Notes under the pieces: model-generated
Databases searched by the model: none
Told to the model about the DNA's origin: nothing
The model's input: only the letters and a program-made list of their open reading frames with translations
Assembly (NCBI GenBank): GCA_910591455.2
Contig: OU342824.1
Location: 4,530,583-4,594,582 of the forward strand
Source: Pholis gunnellus
Lineage: Eukaryota; Chordata; Actinopteri; Perciformes; Pholidae
Direction of reading: 5' to 3'
Length of the DNA stretch: 64,000 nt
Program-made: the position numbers and the translations under genes
In this document: piece by piece, positions 50,255 through 62,200 of the stretch
How positions within the stretch are numbered: position 1 is the stretch's first letter
How the letters are laid out: the number at the start of each line of letters is the position of its first letter

Positions 50255-53200
50255 CTGGAAAACAGAGAAAACGAAACCTCACTGTTAGTCAGAAGCTCAA
50301 GACAAAGCCAACAGCAAGCACTGATTCAGATCCGACATGTAGCGGTGAAGCACCGTGTCATGTTCCGTCATGTCACACTGAGACAGACTAACCAGAGTCT
50401 TTGTGACAATCACAAGAGGTGAAAATACGATACAATATGACAAATATGTGTCAAATCACATCGCGTCGTGTCACACTGCGGAACATCACTGACCTTTCAG
50501 CAGCGTCCGAGTCCATTGATAAGATCAGTTTAATGCACTGATCCAAACACACGTATCGTTCACTCTTTCCTCGGTCTCCATCACCACTTCCTGATTGAAC
50601 AGGAAGCACAGTGTTGCTTCTGCACATCCCTGGATGCTGGTGCTGTATGACACCGTGACATCACTCATGTGTCAGTAAACTGATCGATGGAAGGAAGGAT
50701 CCCTACAGAAAACAGACAAATGGGTGAGGAAAATCTGTGGTGTGTTAACCAGTGGATACATTACATGTACAGGCTGACCAGGCACATGTCCAACAGCCCA
50801 ATGTGTGAGGGGCACACTTAGCCTTCACCTCCAAAATGTCACTCAAAGAGACTCAAAAGAAAAAGAAACAAAAAAACAACCACAAAAAGACACAAGGAGA
50901 CTATGAGGAGACAAACATGAGCAAAATAACTACCAAGAGACATCAAATGACCTCAAAGAGACACAAAGCAACTTCAAAGGGACCAGAATGACCACAAAGA
51001 GAGACTAAAGAGACTCACAACGGCTACAAAAAGGGGCCAAACAACCATTGATAACTACAAAAATCACTGGAAGAAAATAACTACAAAATACCCAAACAAT
51101 TACAAAGAGACACAAAATGACCAGAAAGAGACAGACAATAACTAAAGAGACTCACAACAACTAAAAAAAGGAGCAAAGCAACCACAAAGAGACACAAAAC
51201 AACAACAAAAAGAGGCTGAACTACTAAAAAGTAATTGTGTCCTAATTGTGTAGGAAAAGTGGTGGGGCTTTTTGTGTGTCTGTGTCCAAAAGCCCATTAT
51301 CTTATAATCCGCCCATGGTGCCAACGTGTATATGTGCATGTTTGTGTGTGTGCGTGTGTGTGTGTGTGTACCTGGAGCAGGCCGACTGAGAGTCAGTTGA
51401 ACCTCAAGCGGTGAAGTCTTGAACAGCTTTAGCACCTTCTATAGACAGAAGAGAGAACTTTTAACAGCAATGCCACTCTTTGAAAATGCTTCATAACAAC
51501 TACAAGTCCCGCATTTAAAACCCTAATTAAGTAAAAGTATGTTCGTATATTCAGCACTATGTAACCGAAATGATTCAAAGTAAAAGAAGGCATTGAGCAG
51601 TTCAACGGTCCCGGTCAGTGTTTTACTATTATGTATGATGCCTCTGGATTAATATTACTTCTGCATTAAAAGCAACATTTTATTGTTGTAGATGTTTAAG
51701 GTTGTGCTAATATTAACTACTTTGCATACTGTATATAATTCATCGTAGTCTATAAGACCAGTATAACATTGCTGTCTTGTTAGACAGACCTCGTATTTCT
51801 TAAAAGTCAACCTTTCATGGCCTCAGAAAACAGCCCTGTTTTCAGCTTTGTGATGATGCATTTTCCAGCTTATCCAAGAGAGTTCTTAAACAGTTTACAT
51901 AGCTGAAGAAGTATAAGAATTCTATCAACACATCCTCCTTCAGTTGATCAGAAAAATAATCATATTCAAAATCCCAAAATCTGGAGATACATGGTTTTCA
52001 CTGGAAAGGAGGGGAATCAAAAATTCCAATCTGAAAGGAAACTAAAGGCGTCCGACAAATGTAGTGGAGTAAAAAGTATTTGCCTCTGAGACATAGAAGT
52101 ATGAAATAGAATAAAATGGAAATACTCATGTAAATGTACAGGTACCTCAGATTTCTACTTAAGTACAGTACTTGAGTAAACACACCATTTCCATTCCTAG
52201 TGATAGCAAAACAATTCAGTATTTCCTCAATGTTCAGATTCTGCTCAAAACAAGATTTAAACCATCATGAGAGCAAAACAACACACAATAGTTGATAAAA
52301 GTATAAATCATATATCTCCATGAATGTACTTATGTATTCTGCAATAATTACATATAATCATATACCGCAACAGCATCATGTCTGTCATATTAGAGAGGGA
52401 CAACAATATCTAATTTGATACAATGGGCGACTCAGTTGAACTCTTTTACAGTCATGTGTCAAACTGATACACCATCGTGCAAATAATAACAAGTACATTT
52501 AAGAAAAGTCCATTACTTAAAAACAAATCAATGATTACTAATGAGATTAATAAAGACAAACGAATAGACGTCATTGCAAATCTGCACATACTGAATAGGA
52601 CAGCTCCTTGAGTGACTGGCCATTGATTGCCAACAGGACGTCTCCCTCCTGGATCCTGCCGCTCTGATGGGCTGGCTGGCCGGGGAAAAGCTGCTTTATC
52701 CGGACCAGGCTGCTAAAGTCCAGAGTGGGCGGATCCAGCTCGCACATTAGGAAGCTGAAGCCCAGGCCGTTGGCGCTCTTAGTCAGCTTCACTTCCTGGG
52801 TGTTGTCTGATAGTTTGGGGTTGGGAGGACGGAGGCAGTAATAGGATAATGAGGAGGGCAAACAGTGTAGGCATATGGAGGTCAGGAGTTTAAGGAAACA
52901 GGAAAGAGGAGGTGGAAGGGAGAGGTGGAGGTATTGAAAGAAGAAAAGCTGATTAGATGATATTTATTTTAATAAATTTTCCCGCGATTTAAACTTTAAA
53001 TCAAAATAAAATGCCAAAATACAAGCAAAATTGATATTCAGTGCCTATTCTCAGACCATGTCCCATCCCACAAAGATGCTCCAAAACTGGGAGTGGGAAG
53101 ATATTAACGATATTAACTTTTCACAGGGAAATGGAGGCTACAGGTGAGACTACATGGTGGTAGGTGGGTCTTGTGGAACACTTATGAACAACAGCAGCAC

Positions 53201-56200
53201 TGGTCGCAAGTGAGTGCAGCAGTTAACAGCTTTGTGTTGGGGAGAGCAATCCAGCAGCAGGCATGACGAAGCTAAAGAGAGAGAGCAGAGCACTGATGGC
53301 TTACACTGCCATGTCGTCCATGAGAAGGACATTTCAGCAGACTCAAGTTGTCTGTAAAGTAGCTTTAAGGCAGTATGCTATGCCATTATTTTCTTTTTTT
53401 TGTCCTGCAGCTCAAACACCACCTAATAACCTCATGATGGCGCCACAGCTACGGTTATTTGTTTGTAACAATAGACGTATTCATATTAAACCGTTCGGCA
53501 CGAGGCTGATGAACCGAACAATACATTTGAATAATACTAGTGCATTTAGAAAATTCAGAAGTTTAAATTGTGGGAAATATAATGTTTTTGGTGGACTGCG
53601 CTCATGTAGGAGACAACGGACTGTGTGACCTCTGAACCCGGAACAATAACAAAAAACATCTTAGACCCCGCACTTCTGGGAGGCTACGCTAAACTAGCTT
53701 AAAAAACAACAACTCTGCGCATGACAGTATGCTTTGTAATTAACGGACAATGCATACAGTCCAAATCTATATAATCAACACAATGACAACAACAAACTCA
53801 CAAGAACCAGTCACATATATTCATATGACAACAAAGCAACAAATCCAGCAGACCTGCAGCAACACGCATTCTGCTACACCCTCGAGGGCCATTCAGATAT
53901 TAGATGTAAAAAAACAAACACAGTTGACTTACCAAATGCTGTTCACTTAAAGACAAAGTCCATCCTCCTTTCTTTGTTGACAAAGAGTTTAATCCCACGG
54001 TTAAATCCCAACTCTCAAATCCGTTTCTCCTCCTTATTCAGCCATTGAGTGTTAAAAAAACAAAGCTAGGTAAAAAATATTAAAATCTACACCAAGCAAA
54101 ATACAAGAAATTTCATAATTTCTTCCATATCTTTCAATTTAAACTCTTACTACTCCGACTAAGCCTCTGCTTAAGTTTTGTTTTCCAATTGCCCACTGAC
54201 CAATCACAGCACACGCTGCACCTCACTGCAGAGCTGCACCTGAAAACTGAGCTGCCCGTTAATGCTGACGTACTTGTAGGCCAGCTAGAAGCTCTGGCAC
54301 GTCAAAGAATACGCCCAACATGTCAAACTAAATATCTGATTGGTTGAAGACTATGACAATCAACAATATCGTCCCCATTCATTTAAACTGCACATGGAGG
54401 CACTGGTGAGTCTGCAGGCCTCGGGCCTCTCTTCTACCTAGAGACACAGAGGTGAAATCTGATTGGATAAAAGCTCTACTTAAAACAAGCTGCACTGGAA
54501 GCAGAGCAACTGAGGAAGACAGTAGCTGTGCAATGAGAAAATAAGATAATGGGAAAAATATGTTTATAAATTATAATACATGTAGTGTATTTAAGAAAAG
54601 ATATTAAATTATAAAATAGCTATAACTTTGTGATTCTGTTTAGGCCAGCAGAAAAGGCCTTGCTGGCCCTGACGGCCCACCACCGCCTCCCACATATTTA
54701 TCTAGTAAATTTAAGGTATAGCCAGTAGCAGGTTGGCTTAAAGACAGGCGATAGCTAGCCCGGGTCTAAAGTAAAGAATATCAGCCAACCAATAAAACCC
54801 GCAAAACTGCAACCTTTTGGTTTTTGTGTGGATTAAACAAATGAGATGTAATGTAATAAGTGAGTTTTAGAGGTGTTGGTGAGCAGATTTTGTTATCTTT
54901 TGACACAGCCAGGCTAGCTGTCTCCCCCATTTCAAGTCTTTGTGCTAAGCTAAGCTAACTAGCTGCTGGTTGTAGTCGTATATTTATCAGAGAGATATAA
55001 AAGTAGAATTGATCTTTTCAATTAACTGTCAAAAAGAACTTGAATAAACGTATTTCCCAAAATGTCGTTCTATTCCTTTAATCTCCCTTTTTGCAGTAGT
55101 TGGCCTGTATGGGAGGGTTTTTTTTTCATCACATAAGAGACAAAGATTGGTTAGCCAAAAAAGTGGGTCAACTCAAGATATAGCCAAAACAGATTCTCTT
55201 CATCACGGAATAATTAATTTGTCAAATCAAAGCTTGTTACATCAAGAAATTCAAAAATAAAATCACATTCAGGATAAAGAAATATTTACTTGCATGCCCC
55301 CTTCATCCTTCTATAGACATGATGAAAGGCAACAGTAAAATCAATTTATTATTGATAAATAATTTTTTTTTATTCCAATATATTTTTCAGTAACAGATAC
55401 ATAAATTAGTTAGTGAGCAACAACACAACAACCGAAATGGTTAGGATTGACATTGTGATGGTTTAGGTGACATCAGACGTTGGCCTTCTTGGCCTCACAC
55501 GTCTTGTGTGGTGTGCTAAGACAATATAATTACTCTGTATTATGTCAACACGTGTGATCTGCCTGCCTATGTGAGAGGAAAGAGGATGCATGTGACAGAT
55601 ATAGGAGGACAGGCCGAAGGATAAAGGAGGCCCGGGGGATAAGAAGGGGGAGGTCAGTAAGGAAGATCAGGATGAAGAGAAGGAAGTGTGTGAAGGTTCA
55701 CCTTCAAGCAGCCAGACTAGCGTGGTTGGCTATTAAAGCACAAAACAGCTTAGAGTCAACAGGCTTTCTCACGCAGGCTCTTCCTCAGTAGTGTAAGATT
55801 TTTTGAAGGAACTGGGGGACCTGCAGATCGATCTATTGGCAAAATTGCATTCATAATGGGAAGTTGGCAAGAGCCCAAATGCTCTCACCAAATATTTCTC
55901 ACTAACTCCCAGAAAGAGATCTCGGGCTTTCGTAGTTTGTTGAGGCACCTATTGCGCACATAAGTTCAAAGTCCATTGTTTTAAATCTAAACTGAGTTCC
56001 CCTACCTTCAGTGACGAAGCTGTAGTCCCTGGGCCGGTCAAAGCTCACGTTTGGAGCAGTACAGACGGAAGAGCAGCTGTTGATCCTCAGCGGGCTGGTG
56101 GCTGGGCTGGTGCTCTGATTGGATACAACGCTGATGGTATCTTCGCCAAAAGAAACCCTGGGTACGTGTGTCAACACCCTCTCCAAAACCAAGGTGACCA

Positions 56201-59200
56201 GCTAGAGAAGAGGAGAGGGAAAGAGAATCACTTGCAACAGCTTTGTGCCCCGTCTCAGGAGCCGATTCTAAAAAAGAAAGTATCCATGTGGCAAAGTACA
56301 AAATGGGCTTGATGCAAATATGTCGATTGTGAGGGGTGAGTCAGCTAAACCAGAGGTCTTGTCAGAAGGGGCAAGTCCAGGCTTACAATGACAATGCTCT
56401 AATTAGAAGGTATAATGTTAGCATGCTAACACTTGCTAATTACCACAAAACTATTACAGCTGAAACCAAAGTTTTGGACAATTACAATTTGGACCTGATG
56501 AAGAGAGGAAACTGAAGGGCTAGCCAATATGATTACAATTGATCCTGTTGGGACATGAATGCGCGTACCAAGTTGTTGAGACATTTCACTCAAAACCATG
56601 AAAAGTAATCTTCATGGTGGCGCTAGAGGAAAAGTCACGCCGTCATCAAAGTCGTAAGCATTCATCGTCTCACAGCCGTAAATGTGTGTATAAACTTTGG
56701 TGCCAATCCATCTTGTAGATAATGATCATCATCATCAGTGTATATCAGTGGTGGGCTGTCAGGGCCAGCTAAGCCTTCTCTGATGGCCTAAACAGAATCA
56801 CAAAGTTATAGCTATTTTATAATTTTATAATTTTTCACAAATACACTACATGTATTATAATTATTTTTCCCATTAGCTTATTTTCTCATTGCACAGCTCC
56901 TGTCGTCCTCTGTTGTTCTGCTTCCAGAACAGCTTGTTTTAAGGAGAGCTTTTATCCAATCAGATTCAGCCCCTATTTCTCTATGTAAGAAGAGAGGCCC
57001 GAGGTCCTCTAGGTAGACTTTGCAGATTAAAGTATATGGGATCGATATTGTTGATTGTCATAGTCTTCAACCAATCAGATCTATAGTTTGACATGTTGGG
57101 CATATTCTTTGACGCGCTAGTGGCACCGAGGTAGCCTGCTAAGTACGTCAGCATTAACGTGCGCCGTGGTTGGTCAGTGGGCCAGCGCGTGACTAATGTG
57201 AAATTTAAGGAAGCTGGCAGAAGTTAGTTGGAGTAGTAAGAGTTCAAATTGAAAGATATGGAAGAAATTATAAAATGTTTAGGGTTTTGCTTGGTGTAGT
57301 TTATTTATTTTTGTGAACGGTGTTCCTGGCTGACAGCGTCGCACATGTTATGGCTGGGAATGAGTTTTATTTTAACTGAGCATCTTGGTGTTTGGAGCTA
57401 TGCTATGCTAACCTGAGGACGCCATAGCACGGCAGGATACTACGGTGCTTTTGAAAACTTTTGGAGAAACCCGAGTGCATCTACAGATCAACGAACATGT
57501 TCGCAGGGAAACGGAGCTCCACAACCGTGGTCCGCCCGCGGGCACAATGGCGGAGGTGGGATCCCGGCCCCGCTGCGAACTGGCGGCGAAATATAACTGG
57601 GGAGGCTCGACTGTCACTGGCGTCCATGAATCGAGAAGGACTTCTTACTGGAACTGAAACGATGTACTGGGATTAAACTCTTTGTCAACAAAGAAAGGAG
57701 GATGGACTTTGTCTTTAAGTGAACAGCATTCGGTAAGTCACAAACTGTGTTTGTTTGTTTACATCTGCAGTAACGTTACTACTGTTCATTTGTCTACCGT
57801 GTTGTTTTTATGAATAGTATTTGAATGGCTCGTGCTCTTGTGTGGTGGAATGCGTGGATCCGCTGCAGTGTTGCTGGATTGATGTGTCATGCTTTGTTGT
57901 CATATGGATATATGTGACTGGTTCTTATGACTTTGTTGTTGTCATTGTGTTAATTACGTTGATTTGACTATGCATTGTCCGTCATGCACGGATTCATGTA
58001 TCTGCACCGTAGCTGTTCAACTGTAGTAGGACAGCACAGAAGGCCCAGGTATAAAATGCACGGCCCGCCACTGGTGTATATAGATAATCATTGGTCTCTA
58101 ATGGGATTCCCACACTGACGTAATACAACATGAGTCACATGTCTTCCTTTACCTCCCCAGTTTTACTCAGATGCTCCACAGCCTGCCGGTAGGTGAAGCG
58201 CTGGAAGCTAACCCCATCCACCTCCAACAGTCTGTCCCCTGTAACAGAGAAAGTTTGAGACAAATAAACAAACAGATTCATTATTTGTTCTCCTCTTCCT
58301 CCTAATTATTTACTCCTCACCTCTTGAAATCATCACCTAAATGCCAAAATGTACACACCAAATTTCCCAATCTTAATGAGTGATTCATTTCAATGACACG
58401 GTGTTGTTTGCTCTCTGGGAGCTGTTATGGCTCTGGGGAAGATGCTTAAAAATAAATCGAATGTGTTACATTTACTTATTTAACTGTATATTCTTCAATC
58501 ACGCAATCAAGATACCATTACATAATTTGTACCCTACAGTGTTTTTCTCACTGTTTTCCTATTTACAATTTCATCTGAATGTAATGTGTAATATGTTACT
58601 CATTATTGCCTGTAAGTTGCAAATGTTTCCATTGGTCAGCTGGAAGAATAACGGACGCTTTACATAAGAAACATATATTACCCTTCCAATAATCCTGCGC
58701 TTTAGATGCTCAAGGCTTTCTCACTATCAAATTCACAGGAATCAACAAATGGCCTCGCTGGGTAAGCTTCACATCACATGATGATTCAACACACCATTAA
58801 TAAAGCAGTTTGTGGACATTTAGCTGCTGTACCTGAACGTACTCGTCCGTTTCTCTCAGCAGCCCCTTCCGGAACGAGGCTTTTTATGTAGATTCCTCCA
58901 TTAGGAAGGTTAGAGTTGACACCACCCTGAATGGTTAATGATGAAACACAGATCTGTGATACACTGATGATGCTGCGGTGATCCGTGTGAGTGAGGTAAC
59001 ATGGCCCAACCTCTCTCCCTCTGTAATGTTGTCACATGTCAATCAGACTTAGAGAGTACAGTAGATTTGTGACCCACTGCTGGAGATGAGTTGCTGTACT
59101 TATTTCACAGGCTGCTCATTTTCTGATATACATATACAGTATATTTTTTTACAGAAAACAGAAAGTGTGTTCTGCCTTCTTGTTGGTACTACTTTACATG

Positions 59201-62200
59201 TTGTCAATGTCATGGATAACACATTTCAGACCGGAGTGAGTTCTCTACGATTCGCATGTTTCATAAACTTACAGAGATGCTGATGCCCAGACTTCCTGAT
59301 ATCTTTCTGAGCTCCACGGTGATCTCCTCAGGCCTCATACAGTTCAGAGGGACGGACAGAGAGCAGTTGTCCTGAAACCAACACAGACAGAAACAACACT
59401 TCAGTCCTGTATCTCTGTATGTCCGACTGCATACACACCCACTGATCCGTGCATCCATACAAATTATTGGCAGATATTTACAGTCACAAGCACAATATCA
59501 CCATCGCTAAATGAAGACTTATGTTGGAAATACAGTCAGTCATATTCCTGACATTAATTCTGCCTATATGGGGTCTAATAGGGTATAGATTAATCGATGA
59601 CCCTTTTTGAGGATTATAAATAAAGACACTGCCACAAAAAACACCTAAACTGTCACCATGATTCTACCTGTGCACCGAGGTCTCGTCCTTCTCGGGGGAC
59701 GTGAAGCCTGTTGCCGGTCTTCGGCGTCATCATGGTCGAAACAATCTCATCTGAGCTGTCGTCCCCCGATCGGACGTCCGTCATTATTGTGGTCTGAGAC
59801 TCGTAATGCCGCAACACAGGAGAGCGCACGTAGTTGGGACTGAGGCCCACTGTGGATAACAACAACAACAGAGTCATTTGATGGTATACCTCAAAACACT
59901 AAAGTTTTTGAAACATGGTAAGAGGTGCTAACTATTCTTCTCAGTGCTTTTTGTCTGAAAGTGTTCAATGAAACGGTCGTCATTTTGGAAAATACACTCT
60001 TAGAATGGTGATTTTCTACACAGTCCCCCTTTGTAATATGGCACCGAAAAGCTGTGTGTGTGTGTGGGGGGGGGGGGGGGAACAAAATGCTGTTTTGGCA
60101 TTTGTAATGTAAAGAGTTGACAGATGGAGAGAACACTTGGAATATGGTGTGCTTCACATCACAAGGGTCTGAGGCTTTAACTGGGCAGTATGATGAGAGC
60201 TGGAGGATGGAATTTGTTTGCACCCCTGCGAGCAAGCTGAGTCAACAAAGACTGACATTTTGCACGAAGACAAACAAGTGGGATGATGATATAACATTTC
60301 TCAAAAAAACACACTAAAATGTTCTACATATTATCGCATATAACAATAGACGCAACACACCCAGTGAGGCATGCTAAAACCACAAAAAAAGCCACTATGC
60401 TGCACAAAGAAGAGAAAGGACATCATGCTCATTTTCACGTTGGTAATTCAGAACAGGTGCATCAGTGGAATAGGCCAATTACTAAATCGCCAGCATTACA
60501 CGCAAACAAAAGGAGGGCAAGGGTCACATCCACAGTATCATTACACACACACACACAGAGCACCTTTTGCCTGTGAGATTATGAGCTGCACCTCCTCGGG
60601 GCTGCTCTGCATGACCTCTGCTGCCTTGCTGAAGGTGACGCCCTCCATGCTGATGTGGTTCAGAGAGATCAGACGACCACCTGCGGGCAAAGGTCACAGT
60701 GAAATGGTGCCGGTGTCCAGTATCAGTGGAGTCTGAAGACCTCTCCACCGCCTCTGAACCCACGTGTGACCCCCAAAGGCCTGTGACCTTATCAAACAGA
60801 CACCTCCCATCCCCTCTCCGTCCTCCTTTGCACTTTCCCCCGCTACACATTTCCCTGCATCCATTTCCTTAAAAACAGAGGACGACGCCGGATGATTTCA
60901 AAAGATGCCCATCACCCAGATAGTTGAACATATGTGAGGGGTCTGCACCAAAATTAGGTATCCACCATCTGAATTAGACACGTTTGAGTTCTAAATGGAA
61001 AAGCAGAGCTCTGAAAAAATGGAACCTCAGTAACTCATTGAAGACAGTGTTGCTAAGGAGGTACAAATGTCCACGTGATCCTCTACCTGGTTGGATGCGT
61101 CCATCCTTATCGGCGGGTCCACCAGGCACAATGGAAGCAACAAAGATGCCCAAGTCATAGTGGCCCACGGTGTCCTCTCCCACTATCACTATACCTGCAT
61201 GAACACAAACCACAGATATGTTGAGAGGAGAGAGAGAACCCTCCACCGGCTTTTCTGTACGATTTGGACGCATTTTATCACTTTACATAATTACTGTCAG
61301 AGTGTTTACATGATCTAACTCATTGAGCCTTTATATGACTGAGGATTTTGCAAGTTAGGATCTATGGGCTCTGAAATATCCGTGTCCGTGGTGTAGAAGC
61401 GGACAACTTTTTGCGTTGTTCATGGGATGGATAGACGCTAGTCGCGGGTGAACAAAACAAACTGGGTCCGCCACTAGTGGTGGACTATTCCATACAGTTA
61501 CATCAACATCCTAACAAACTGATCCAGGGGGGGGTCACATCAATCTTCTCTGTTGTGTGATCAGCTTACCCAGGCCAAGCTTTGGGTCTTTCTTTAAGTA
61601 AAGACATATGACCTCTCTCTCCGACGACGGCCCTAGTTTCGTTGGGGTTTCTGTAAGGCACACAGCAGAGTAGCACGTAAAGAAGAAGTTGAATTGACGT
61701 TGTTGATCGTGTTCGCAGACTGTCAGGTAGAGACAACCAGCAGTGTGCTCGGCCGTACCTCTGGCTGCTGGGGAGCCGGAGGGAGCTTCGGATCCGCTCC
61801 TCTGAGAACAGGCAGGGGAACGCATACCAGTGCTGCTGCGCTGACTGCTGGAGCAGGTGCTACAGAAGAAACACAGAAAACCAATGTGCTTATAGTGATG
61901 GAGTCATTACGAAATTCTGTCCTCTGAGAACAGGAAGCGCTTTTTTTTCTTTTTTTTTTGTGCTGCCGAAGTAATTTTGGAATAAGCAGAAGAAGAACTG
62001 AAATTAGCATGAGCTGCTAGATAACTAAGTACCTCGGCTCACTGAGGAGCTGCTGTTTAATGCGCGCCTCGATCCTGGCTGCGACGTCATCACACAGCTT
62101 GTTCAGGGACCCGTCCTGAGGCGTGGTCAGTCCGCTGTCATCCTGTGGCGTCTCCGAACAGGAGAAGGACTTGAGCCGGCTGCTCTGAGAGCGACACAGT

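Noticed and set aside
50820..51215. CRISPR-like spaced repeats.
   Set aside because: Units are degenerate, directly tandem and without constant-length unique spacers, in a vertebrate intron; it is a minisatellite.
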